Under the pieces are notes generated by a model, which ran no database searches, was not told where the DNA came from, and saw nothing but the letters and a program-made list of their open reading frames with translations. The translations under genes were made by a program, and so were the position numbers. From JACDBE01 sp963714055 (lineage in GTDB: Bacteria > Actinomycetota > Acidimicrobiia > Spongiisociales > UBA5794), in assembly GCA_963714055.1 (NCBI GenBank), contig OY970227.1:1-64000 (forward strand): a stretch of 64,000 bases of DNA. Direction: 5' to 3'. Shown here piece by piece: positions 10,180 through 18,378 of this stretch; positions within the stretch are counted from its first letter, which is position 1, and each line of letters starts with the position of its first letter.

Positions 10180-11202
10180 TTGACCAGTGGCGCCGCCCTC
10201 CATCCAGACAACCGGCTCGCCGAGTCGCTGCGCAAGATCCGCGCCCCGTACGCACTCGACCCGTCGCTCCGGTTCTACTCGCCCCAGGCGAACCGGGACG
10301 CGCTCCGCCACCCCAGGGTTCGCGCCTGGCTCGACTTCGTCGCCGAGCGGTGGGAGCCGGAGCCCGGTGAGCGGGTGGCGCTGCTCATCCCGTGCACCAA
10401 GTACAAGCCCTACAGCACGAGCCGCGAGCACCGTGCCATCAACGGCGCGCTGCTCACCGCCGGATGGTCCCCGGTGGGCGAGTCGTCGGCGCCGGCTGAG
10501 CTGCTCGCAGCCCTGGAACCGGGCGAGGACCCGGCGCTGCTCCACGAGGGCTCGCTGGCCAAGGACGGGCTGCTCCTCGACCGGATCGTCATGTCCGAGC
10601 CGCTGGCGCTCGTTCCCTATCCGTTCATCTACGAGTGGGAGGGGACGCAGAGCGTGGCCACCAGCTACGACGACCCGGGACTGTTCGAGGGGAGGGGGAC
10701 CTCGGTGTCGCCGGAACGATCCGACAGCACCGCCGTCGAGCTGTCCGGCGGGAAGTGGCGCTGGGGCCCGGCGGAGCGGGAGGCGTACGTCGACGTGCAC
10801 AACCACCTCAGCGGTGTCATCGCCCGGGTCCTCACCCGTGTCGGTCCCCGCTACCGGGCGGTGGGGGCGTGGGTGTCGCCCGGTCTCACCCATCGGAGCT
10901 TCCTCGCCGACGCCGCCCTGCGCGACGCCGAGGGGCTCCCGCGGTGGCGGCGGGGGAGCGGCGGCAGGCTCCCGCTCCACGGCGTCCTCGACGAGCTGCC
11001 CGGGGCGGTCACCGTCATGCCAACCGTCGAGCAGCAGGAGCGGGCTCGAGCGGCGCTCGCCGGAAGGCTGGAGAGCGAGGGCCGACACGCCGGCCGGGGG
11101 GCGGTGGCGGCTGTGTATGCCCGCGGGGACGGCCACGACACCCCGTTGGGGCTGCCCGAGTCGCTGGTGTTCCTCACCGAGTGGCTCGACGGTCTGCGTT
11201 GA
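10180..11202 (+). CDS. DUF5591 domain-containing protein
   Basis: 340 residues, function unknown. The segment LLIPCTKYKPYSTSREHR (about 68-85) matches DUF5591, a domain also found in archaeosine/tRNA-guanine transglycosylase-type proteins, here without the rest of those enzymes. Other conserved-looking blocks are YPFIYEWEGTQSVATSYDDP and YVDVHNHLSGVIARVL. The start is TTG 10180, because GGGGAGG (10168-10174) sits five bases upstream; the frame is also open to a TTG at 10156 that has no such site. It is divergent from the AA_synth gene and converges on the deacetylase-like gene six bases away. Confidence 0.7.
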   Translation: MTSGAALHPDNRLAESLRKIRAPYALDPSLRFYSPQANRDALRHPRVRAWLDFVAERWEPEPGERVALLIPCTKYKPYSTSREHRAINGALLTAGWSPVGESSAPAELLAALEPGEDPALLHEGSLAKDGLLLDRIVMSEPLALVPYPFIYEWEGTQSVATSYDDPGLFEGRGTSVSPERSDSTAVELSGGKWRWGPAEREAYVDVHNHLSGVIARVLTRVGPRYRAVGAWVSPGLTHRSFLADAALRDAEGLPRWRRGSGGRLPLHGVLDELPGAVTVMPTVEQQERARAALAGRLESEGRHAGRGAVAAVYARGDGHDTPLGLPESLVFLTEWLDGLR

Positions 11203-11208
11203 GCGACG

Positions 11209-12234
11209 TCACGAGCCGAGGAAGCCGCCGAGCACGGCGGGGACGGCGGTCTCCAACGTGCCCGGCTCGTAGCCACCCTCCTGGATGAAGACCGTGGGCA
11301 ATCCGGCGGAGGCCACCCGTTCGCCCAGCCGCCGGTAGTCGTCGCCCTCGAGGGCGAGCACCCCGTGGGCGGCGTGGGTGTCCACCCCCAAGGCGACCAC
11401 CAGCGCATCGGCACCGTGCCCGCTGATGGCGGCCAGCGCCGCACCGAGCGCCTCGTCGTAGCCAGGCCAGCCGGTGCCGGTGGGGAGAGGCAGGTTCAGG
11501 TTGGCGCCCTCGGCCTGGTCCCCGCCGGTCTCGCCGGCGTGACCGAGGAAGAACGGGTAGTGCTCGACCGGATCGCCATGGATGGAGACGGTGAGGATGT
11601 CGGGACGGTCCCAGAACACGGTCTGGGTGCCGTTGCCGTGGTGGGTGTCGACGTCGAGGACCGCCACCCTCCGGCCCGTCGCCGCCAGGGCGGCGGCGGC
11701 GACCGCGGTGTTGTTCAGGTAGCAGTAGCCGCCGTAGGTCTCCGGCCCGGCATGGTGGCCCGGTGGGCGGGTGAGGGCGTAGACCGGTGAGCCGTCCGCC
11801 ACGGTGCTCGCCGCGGCGGCGGCACACGAGGCGGCGGCCAGTGCCGCCGGCCAGGTGCCGGCGAGGATCGGGTCGACGTCGTTCGAGTAGCGACCCAGCT
11901 CGGCGAGCACGCTGGCCGGCTCCGTCCACGGGGTCCCGGGCAGCGGCCGGATGTAGGCCACGGCCTCGGCGTCGGGCCCGGCGCCGGTGGCCGACCGCCA
12001 TCGGGCGTGCGCGGTCTCCAGGAAGCGCAGGTACCGCTCGGTGTGCACCCGGGCGAGCGATCGGCGGTCGACCGGCTCGGGCCGGCGCACCTCGAGACCC
12101 TGCAACGAGCCGAGCCCTTCGAGGATGCGGTCGGCACGGGCGGCGACCTCGGCCGGGGGAAGTGACCGGCCGCCGAAGATGTGCGGCTCCACCGGGTCGT
12201 GGAGGCGGTGGGCCGGGTCGTGGAACACGATCAT
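11209..12234 (-). CDS. histone-deacetylase-family amidohydrolase (acetylpolyamine amidohydrolase-like)
   Basis: Zinc hydrolase of the arginase/deacetylase fold, 341 residues, cytoplasmic. Family signatures are TRPPGHHAGPETYGGYCYLNN (His160, His161), LDVDTHHGNG with the zinc ligands around Asp196 and His198, GVDTHAAHG with a further Asp, and QEGGYEP with the catalytic Tyr. The length and the N-terminus MIVFHDPAHRLHDP resemble bacterial acetylpolyamine amidohydrolases, which remove acetyl groups from polyamines and other N-acetyl amines; the real substrate is unknown. ATG 12234 follows GGAGGAGAAGG. It is divergent from the ABC operon starting at 12331 and shares its control region. Confidence 0.87.
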   Translation of the reverse strand: MIVFHDPAHRLHDPVEPHIFGGRSLPPAEVAARADRILEGLGSLQGLEVRRPEPVDRRSLARVHTERYLRFLETAHARWRSATGAGPDAEAVAYIRPLPGTPWTEPASVLAELGRYSNDVDPILAGTWPAALAAASCAAAAASTVADGSPVYALTRPPGHHAGPETYGGYCYLNNTAVAAAALAATGRRVAVLDVDTHHGNGTQTVFWDRPDILTVSIHGDPVEHYPFFLGHAGETGGDQAEGANLNLPLPTGTGWPGYDEALGAALAAISGHGADALVVALGVDTHAAHGVLALEGDDYRRLGERVASAGLPTVFIQEGGYEPGTLETAVPAVLGGFLGS

Positions 12235-12283
12235 CGCCACCTTCTCCTCCGCCGGCGCCCGGGCGCGCCCGGCACCGGGAGTG

Positions 12284-12302
12284 TAGAGTGCTGTCTCTAA
12301 CA
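12284..12302 (+). promoter_or_regulatory. promoter with TGTCTCTAACA site (ABC operon)
   Basis: TAGAGT at 12284-12289 fits a -10 box and is followed after two bases by TGTCTCTAACA (12292-12302), which matches the site at 10129-10139 in ten of eleven positions and in the same order relative to the -10 box. It lies between the divergent deacetylase-like gene and the ABC ATPase gene. Confidence 0.45.
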
Positions 12303-12330
12303 AGGCACAGAGGCGAGGGACGGGTCGACG

Positions 12331-13095
12331 TTGGCGAGCGGCCAAGCCGGTAGCGGTGGGATCGGCGTCACGTCGATCATCGGGTTCTCCGGGATCTCGG
12401 TGCGCTTCGGGGAGGTCACCGCCATCGCCTCCTTCGACCAGGTGGTGGCCCCCGGGGAGTTCGTCGCCCTGGTGGGACCGTCCGGGTGCGGCAAGTCGAC
12501 CGTGCTCCGTCTCGCCTCCGGCCTCCTCTCCCCGAGCACCGGCACCGTCGACCGGGGCACCACCAACATCGGCTACGTGTTCCAGGACGCCACCCTGATG
12601 CCGTGGCGCACGGTGCGGGGCAACGTCGAGCTGCTCGGCGAGCTCGAGGGCCTGTCGAAGGGGGAGCGGAGCGCCCGGGCCACCGCCATCCTCGAGCTGG
12701 TCGGGCTCACCGAGTTCGCCGACCACTACCCGCTGGCGCTGTCGGGCGGGATGAAGATGCGCGCCAGCCTGGCCCGGTCGCTCCTCCTCGCCCCGGACCT
12801 GTTCCTCTTCGACGAGCCCTTCGGCGCCCTCGACCAGATCACCCGGTCGCGGCTCAACGACGAGCTGATGGCGCTGTACTCGACCCAGCGGTTCGCCTCG
12901 ATCTTCGTCACCCACTCGGTCAGCGAGGCGGCCTTCATGGCGAGCCGGGTGCTGGTGATGAGCGCCCGACCCGGTCGGGTGATCGCCGAGTTCACCGTCC
13001 CCTTCGAGTACCCGCGGGCGCCCGAGGTGCGGTACGAGCCGGAGTTCGCCCGGCTGTCCGGGGACATCGCCGAGTCGCTGCAGGAGTCGTCGTGA
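12331..13095 (+). CDS. ABC transporter ATPase, nitrate/sulfonate/taurine type
   Basis: 254-residue cytoplasmic ATPase that powers import with the next two genes. Walker A is GPSGCGKST, the Q-loop lies in YVFQDATLMPWRTV, the signature is LSGGMKMRASLARSL, Walker B is LFLFDEPFGALD and the switch His is in FVTHSVSEAAF. The LMPW motif and overall pattern are those of the SsuB/TauB/ThiZ subfamily. The start TTG 12331 has GAGGCGAGGG about eleven bases upstream. GTGA overlap with the permease gene. It is first in the plus-strand operon. Confidence 0.93.
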   Translation: MASGQAGSGGIGVTSIIGFSGISVRFGEVTAIASFDQVVAPGEFVALVGPSGCGKSTVLRLASGLLSPSTGTVDRGTTNIGYVFQDATLMPWRTVRGNVELLGELEGLSKGERSARATAILELVGLTEFADHYPLALSGGMKMRASLARSLLLAPDLFLFDEPFGALDQITRSRLNDELMALYSTQRFASIFVTHSVSEAAFMASRVLVMSARPGRVIAEFTVPFEYPRAPEVRYEPEFARLSGDIAESLQESS

Positions 13096-13943
13096 GCGTC
13101 GCCGTCGAGGAGCAGGCGGTCGTCGGGCAGGAACCGGCGGAGCGGAACCGGCTCGCCGAGACCATCCGGATCGTGGTCCCGCCGGTCGTCGTGTTCTTCT
13201 TCGTCATCGGGATCTGGTACCTGGTCACCTATGTCGTGCTCGACGAAGACCGGCGCTGGCTGCTCCCCCCGCCGCACGAGGTGGTCACCGAGGGATTCCT
13301 GGTCGCCGAGACCTTCAAAGAGATCCTCGACGGGCTGTGGGAGAGCACCAAGGTGGCGCTCATCGGGTTGACCCTCGCCTTCGTGGTCGGCTTCGCCATG
13401 GCGCTGGCGATGAGCCAGGCGAAGTGGATCGAGCGCTCGCTGTACCCGTGGGCGGTCGCCTCGCAGACGATCCCCATCCTGGCGCTGGTGCCGATGATCG
13501 GCTTCTGGTTCGGCTTCGGGATGAGCGCCCGGGTGATCGTCTGCTTCATCATCTCCCTGTTCCCGATCGTCATCAACTCGCTCAACGGCCTCCTCAGCGC
13601 CGACCGCGGCCTCCACGACCTCTTCACCCTCCACGGCGCCGACCGCCGGGTGCGCACCAGGAAGCTGCAGATACCCGCCGCCCTGCCCAGCATCTTCATC
13701 GGGCTGCGCACCGCCGCCGGGCTGTCGGTGATCGGCGCCATCGTCGGCGACTTCTTCTTCGGGCGAGGCACCCCCGGTCTCGGCCTGCTGCTGGAGCGGT
13801 ACGCCTCCCGCCTCCAGTCGGCCGAGCTGATCGCCACCGTGTTCGTCGCCTGCCTGCTCGGGCTGGTGGTGTTCTGGGGATTCGGGCTGCTCGGCCGGCG
13901 GCTGGTCGGCGCCTGGGATCCCGCCTGGGCAGGCGAGCGGTGA
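13092..13943 (+). CDS. ABC transporter permease, taurine/thiamine-precursor type
   Basis: 283-residue inner membrane protein with about six hydrophobic segments (for example VVPPVVVFFFVIGIWYLVTY, and a long run around 96-115). The EAA-like loop is GADRRVRTRKLQIPAALPSIFIG. It starts with GTG 13092 overlapping the ATPase stop. Family and order (ATPase, permease, binding protein) match importers of the SsuC/ThiX group. The N-terminal 30 residues are cytoplasmic and charged. Confidence 0.92.
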   Translation: MSVAVEEQAVVGQEPAERNRLAETIRIVVPPVVVFFFVIGIWYLVTYVVLDEDRRWLLPPPHEVVTEGFLVAETFKEILDGLWESTKVALIGLTLAFVVGFAMALAMSQAKWIERSLYPWAVASQTIPILALVPMIGFWFGFGMSARVIVCFIISLFPIVINSLNGLLSADRGLHDLFTLHGADRRVRTRKLQIPAALPSIFIGLRTAAGLSVIGAIVGDFFFGRGTPGLGLLLERYASRLQSAELIATVFVACLLGLVVFWGFGLLGRRLVGAWDPAWAGER

Positions 13944-14018
13944 GGAGACCTGTTGAGCAACGCATTCCCCGCTGATGAAGAAGGACGAGAGACCCGTGAC
14001 ACGAGGAGAGGAGCGTCG

Positions 14019-15242
14019 ATGAAGCTACGACTGCTGGCAGTGCTGGCGGTGCTCGCCCTGGTCGTGGTCGCCTGCGGAGGCGACGACGACGACAGCGACA
14101 CCACCGGCGGGGCCACCGACACAACTGCGGCGACCGGCACCACGGCGGCGACCGGCACCACCGGAGCGACGGGCACCACCGCGGCCACCGGGACCACCGG
14201 AGCCGCCGCCGCCTCCCTGGCAGGCGTCTGCCCCGACCCGCTGGTCATCCAGCTCGACTGGGAGCCGGAGTCGGAACACGGCGGGCTGTACCAGATGGTC
14301 GGCGACGGCTACGAGATCGACACCGAGTTCAAGCGGGTGACAGGGCCGCTGGTGGCGTCCGGGGCCGACACCGGCATCGACGTCGAGATCCGCATCGGCG
14401 GCGCCGCCGTCGGCTTCCAGCAGACCGGCGCCCTCATGTACCAGGACACCGACATCTTCCTCGGCATGATCCGGCTGGTCGAGGCGATGGAGTTCCACGA
14501 GGACCTGCCGGTGGTCGGCGTGCTCGCCATGTTCGAGAAGAGCCCGTTCTCGGTCTACTGGGACCCGGAGACCTATCCCGACGCCGACGAGGTCGCCGAC
14601 CTCAGGGAGGACAACGTCACCATCATGCTGGGCCGTCCCGACCCCTTCCAGGACTACTGGCTGGCGGAGGGGATCATGGACGAGTCGCAGATGGACCTGA
14701 GCGACATGGCCAAGCCGGCCGCCTTCATCGGGCACGACGGTGAGTGGGCCGAGGCCGGGTTCGCCACCGCCGAGCCGTTCCTCTACGAGTTCGAGGTGCC
14801 CGAGTGGGGCCGCCCGGTGCGGGTCCAGCTCATCCACGACACCGGATGGGAGGAGTACTTCCAGACGATGGCGGTGCGCACCGACGACCTGAGCGCCGAG
14901 GCCGACTGCCTGGAACAGCTGGTTCCGATCATCCAGCAGTCGATCGTCGACTACTACGCCGACCCGGCGGCGACCAATGCCCTCATCCTGGAGCTGGTCG
15001 ACGCCTACGACACCGGCTGGGTGTACAGCCAGGCGGGCGCCGAGTTCTCGCACTCCACGCAGCTCGAGCTGGGGATCGTCAGCAACGGCGAGAACGCCTA
15101 CATCGGCGACTTCGGGCCGGAGCGGGTCGCCGGGTTGATGAGCCTGGTCGACGAGGTCACCGAGATCGACGTCTCCGGCGTGGCCCCCGAGGACGTGTAC
15201 ACCAACGAGTTCATCGACCAGTCGATCGGGTTGGCGGGATGA
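14019..15242 (+). CDS. ABC substrate-binding lipoprotein
   Basis: 407 residues. The signal peptide ends in a lipobox (LVVVAC, Cys19) and is followed by GGDDDDSD and a low-complexity linker of Thr, Gly and Ala to about residue 68. The mature domain begins LAGVCPDPLVIQLDWEPESE and includes GGLYQMVGDGYEIDTEFKRV and later GRPDPFQDYWLAEGIMDES, a periplasmic-binding fold distantly like the NMT1/THI5 group. ATG 14019 follows AGGAGAGGAG; the frame is open to 13953. The ligand cannot be read from sequence; the downstream amidase and amidohydrolase suggest a nitrogen-containing compound. Confidence 0.88.
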   Translation: MKLRLLAVLAVLALVVVACGGDDDDSDTTGGATDTTAATGTTAATGTTGATGTTAATGTTGAAAASLAGVCPDPLVIQLDWEPESEHGGLYQMVGDGYEIDTEFKRVTGPLVASGADTGIDVEIRIGGAAVGFQQTGALMYQDTDIFLGMIRLVEAMEFHEDLPVVGVLAMFEKSPFSVYWDPETYPDADEVADLREDNVTIMLGRPDPFQDYWLAEGIMDESQMDLSDMAKPAAFIGHDGEWAEAGFATAEPFLYEFEVPEWGRPVRVQLIHDTGWEEYFQTMAVRTDDLSAEADCLEQLVPIIQQSIVDYYADPAATNALILELVDAYDTGWVYSQAGAEFSHSTQLELGIVSNGENAYIGDFGPERVAGLMSLVDEVTEIDVSGVAPEDVYTNEFIDQSIGLAG

Positions 15243-16120
15243 CCACCGACCAACTCCGGATCGGTCTCGCCCAGCCACGGGTGGTGACCGAGCCGGACGG
15301 CGTGGCCAACGTGGCCCGGGCAGCCGAGCTGGCTGCCCGGGCCGCCGGCGACGGGGTCCGGCTGCTCCTCTATCCCGAGGGCTACCCGGGGCCGGTGCTG
15401 CGCCGCCCGTTCGACGATTACGACGCCGCCGACGGCATGGCCGAGGCGGCGAGGACGAACGGCATCGCCCTGTGCTGGAGCCGGATCGAGCTGTGCGACG
15501 ACGGGCTGCGCCGGCTGGTGGTCTACGTGGTCGACGCCGAGGGCAGGCAGCTCCTTCGCTACCCGCGCGCCCACCCGGCCGCCATCGACCCCGCGGAGAC
15601 GGGTGGGGCGTGGATCGCCCCCGGCGAGGGCCTGGCGATGGTCGAGGTGGAGGGCGTGCCCGTCGGGGTGATCGTCTGCTCGGAGCTGTGGGTGCCGGAG
15701 CCGACCAGGGTGCTGGCACTACGCGGCGCCCAGCTCGTCCTGTCGCCCGCCGGTGGCGGGTTCACCACGCTCACCGAGAACTGGCAGCTGATCGCCCGGG
15801 CGAGGGCGATCGAGAACAACATGTACGTCGCCCTGACCAACAACCTGTGGAGCGACGAGCGGGGAGCGGCGATGATCGCCGGGCCGGAGCACGTCGTCGC
15901 CTCGTCCGGCTACGAGGAGCTGGTGACCGCCACCCTCGACCTGACCCGGGTCCGCTGGCTCCGGGAACGGGACGACTCCATCGTCGAGCCCAAGCCGTTC
16001 GCCTCGATCCCCGGGCTCACCCGGTACCGGCGGCCCGAGCTGTACGGCGACCTGGTGGCGCCCGGCGACGACTACGACTTCTCGACCGATCGCAGCGAGC
16101 AGACGCTGAGCACCGTGTGA
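15239..16120 (+). CDS. nitrilase-superfamily carbon-nitrogen hydrolase, Lys replaced by Arg
   Basis: 293-residue amidase-fold enzyme that would hydrolyse an amide, nitrile or N-carbamoyl group. Of the Glu-Lys-Cys triad, Glu47 (LLYPEGYPG) and Cys147 (VGVIVCSELW) are clear. At the position of the lysine the sequence reads LLRYPRAHPAAID, giving Arg110 where a Lys is expected. That is unusual and could reduce or change activity. ATG overlaps the stop of the binding-protein gene (ATGA), and its own stop overlaps the next start (GTGA), so it belongs to the importer operon. Beta-ureidopropionase-like and aliphatic amidase roles are both possible. Confidence 0.85.
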   Translation: MTTDQLRIGLAQPRVVTEPDGVANVARAAELAARAAGDGVRLLLYPEGYPGPVLRRPFDDYDAADGMAEAARTNGIALCWSRIELCDDGLRRLVVYVVDAEGRQLLRYPRAHPAAIDPAETGGAWIAPGEGLAMVEVEGVPVGVIVCSELWVPEPTRVLALRGAQLVLSPAGGGFTTLTENWQLIARARAIENNMYVALTNNLWSDERGAAMIAGPEHVVASSGYEELVTATLDLTRVRWLRERDDSIVEPKPFASIPGLTRYRRPELYGDLVAPGDDYDFSTDRSEQTLSTV

Positions 16121-17452
16121 GCGCCGCCACCCTGATCCGGGGTGGGCACGTGCTCACCTCGGACCGGCCCGAGCACATCGTCGACGGCGCCGTCCGCGTG
16201 GCCGGCGGGCTCGTCGACGCCGTCGGCGACTGGGGTGAGCTGCGCGCCCGCTACCCCGATGACGCCGTCGCCGGCGGGCCCCACGACGTGGTGACCCCCG
16301 GGTTCGTCAACACCCACGGGCACTTCTCCGAGGGGCTGATCACCGGCATCGCCAAGCAGCACACCCTCTGGGAGTGGATCGATGCCCTCATCGCCCCGGT
16401 GGCGCCGCACCTCGACGACGAGACCGCGTACATCGGCACCCTGGTCGCCGGGATCCAGATGCTCCGCAGCGGGATCACGCTCGCCAACGACATGTTCGTC
16501 TGCGACCCGAGGCCGGACGGCCCCACCACCCCGGGCGTGGTGCGGGCGCTCGACGAGCTCGGGTTGCGCGGCGTCGTGTCCTACGGGGCCGGGGACGTCC
16601 GCGGCGCCGCCCTGCCCGCCATCCTCGACGAGCACCGGGCGTTGCAGGAGGCTGCCGCCTCCAGCCGGCTGAGCCGTTTCCGGGTGGGGATCGCCGCCAT
16701 CGGCGCCCAGTCGGACGAGCTGTTCGCCGAGAGCGTGCGTCTCGCCGCCGAGTCGGGTGCCGGCTCGCACATCCACCTCCAGGAGATCCGTGAGGAGGTC
16801 ACCACGGTGCGGGGCCGGTACGGCGTCACCCCGGTGGCCCACGCCGCCCGGTCAGGGTTGTTCGCCGCGCCGACGATCGCCGCCCACTGCGTCTGGGTCG
16901 ACGCCGACGACCGCCAGGCTGCTCGCCGCCAACGACGTCGGGGTCGCCCACAACCCGGTGTCGAACATGATCCTCGCCTCGGGGGTGTGCCCGGTGACCG
17001 AGCTGCGCCGGCTCGGGGTGGCGGTGGGGATCGGCGTCGACGGCCCGGCCAGCAACGACCGGCAGGACATGTTGGAGGCGATGAAGATGGCGGTGCTGCT
17101 GCAGCGGGTCGACGCCCTGCAGGCGACGGCGCTGTCGGCACGCCAGGCGCTCGAGATGGCGACCATCGGAGGGGCGGCCGCCCTCGGCCTGTCGGGCGAG
17201 CTGGGCAGCCTGACCCCCGGGAAGGCCGCCGACGTGGTGGTGTTCGACGGCGACGACCCGGCGCTGGCCGCCATCCACGATCCCTTCGCCGCGGTGGTGT
17301 ACGTCGCCGGCCCGTCCCAGGTGCGCGAGGTGTGGGTCGCCGGCGAGCGCTCGGTGATCGACGGCGAGGTGGTGACGGTCGACATCGCCGAGGTCGCCGC
17401 CCGGGCCCGCGAGCTGTCCCGACGGCTGGTCACCAGGGCCGGGATCGGCTGA
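16117..17452 (+). CDS. metal-dependent amidohydrolase, deaminase/chlorohydrolase type (frameshifted)
   Basis: Amidohydrolase of the TrzN/AtzA/methylthioadenosine-deaminase (SsnA) group, about 445 residues. It shows NTHGHFSEG (His67, His69), SHIHLQE, TIAAHCVWVD and GIGVDGPASND with the metal-binding Asp. It starts at GTG 16117 (GTGA overlap). An extra C near 16911 shifts the frame: the first part ends at VDADD and the second resumes with ARLLAANDVGVAHNPVSNMI and runs to 17452. Deamination or dechlorination of an aromatic nitrogen heterocycle is the usual chemistry. A second paralogue lies at 20916-22292. Confidence 0.88.
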
Positions 17453-17460
17453 CGGCGTCG

Positions 17461-17481
17461 CCGGGCGGGTGCGTCGCCCGG
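17461..17481. terminator. hairpin between convergent operons
   Basis: CCGGGCG (17461-17467), a seven-base loop, then CGCCCGG (17475-17481) form a perfect GC stem exactly between the stops of the plus-strand amidohydrolase and the minus-strand GntR gene. There is no T-run. A bidirectional terminator is likely from position. Confidence 0.5.
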
Positions 17482-18378
17482 TCAGTGACCGACGGCGGCC
17501 TCGATCCTGGCCAGGAAGCTGGCCGACGAGACCGGGTCGAGCTCCCACTCGATGAGGATCGGATGCGGCACCGCGTCGAGGATCGCCGGGTCGAGCTGGG
17601 CGGCGTTGGTGTACACGACGGCGTCGTAGCCGGCGATCGCCGCCGGGTCGTCGGTGCGCGAGTTGTGGGTGTCGACCTGGCCCAGGAAGAACTGCTGGGT
17701 GAGCGACAGCATCCGCTCCTTCCCTCGCCCGGTCGGCGCGGTCACCACCACCCGGGCCGACGAGTCGAGCAGGGCGATCTGGCGGAGCGCCGCAGGGGCC
17801 GGTTGGAAGTTGAGCTCGACGACCCGGGCGAAGTCGCCCACCAGCCCGTTGAGCTCGGTGATGTGGAACAGCGGGGTGACGATGACGTCGTACTGGTGAT
17901 CCACGTGCTCCGGCACGTCGTCGAGGAGCATGGGGATCAGGTCGACGCCGGTGGCGTTGGTGACCGTCCGGGACATCTGCTCGAGGTCGACCGTGTTGCA
18001 CTCGATGAACAGCACCTTGGGGTCGGCGAACACGGTGTCGAGCGTGCTGTCCACCAGCCGGCGGACGTCGGTCGCCGACATGCCCGAAGACCTGAGGTTG
18101 ACGATCGCCCGTTCCAGCAGCCCGGCGTCCCCGCCACGGTCGGCCGGTCCGGGGATGTCCATGGTGGCGACGTACGTGCCCTGGCGGGGCACGGTGCGCA
18201 CCACGCCGCTCTGGGCGAGCCGGTGGAGCGCACGGTCGACGGTGCTCGGGTTCGAGCCGAGCTCGCCGGCCAGCGTCCGCACCGAGGGCAGCTTGCCCCC
18301 CACGGGGTAGGAGCCGCCCCGGATGCGCGCCAGCAGGCGGCGGTGGACGTCGTCGACGCTGAGCGGGCGCAGGTTCAT
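17482..18378 (-). CDS. GntR-family transcriptional regulator
   Basis: 298 residues. The N-terminal winged helix (about 10-70) has the family pattern GSYPVGGKLPSVRTLAGELG and NPSTVDRALHRLAQSGVVRT. The C-terminal two thirds (about 85-298) is an effector-binding region I cannot name; it is too short for the aminotransferase domain of MocR proteins. ATG 18378 overlaps the methyltransferase stop by four bases, so the regulator is the last gene of the 14-gene catabolic operon and probably controls it and the neighbouring importer operon. Ligand unknown. Confidence 0.85.
   Translation of the reverse strand: MNLRPLSVDDVHRRLLARIRGGSYPVGGKLPSVRTLAGELGSNPSTVDRALHRLAQSGVVRTVPRQGTYVATMDIPGPADRGGDAGLLERAIVNLRSSGMSATDVRRLVDSTLDTVFADPKVLFIECNTVDLEQMSRTVTNATGVDLIPMLLDDVPEHVDHQYDVIVTPLFHITELNGLVGDFARVVELNFQPAPAALRQIALLDSSARVVVTAPTGRGKERMLSLTQQFFLGQVDTHNSRTDDPAAIAGYDAVVYTNAAQLDPAILDAVPHPILIEWELDPVSSASFLARIEAAVGH

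Noticed and set aside
14025..15719. Long minus-strand frame opposite the binding lipoprotein and nitrilase genes
   Set aside because: Low-complexity shadow sequence; the plus strand has well-defined lipobox and catalytic motifs.
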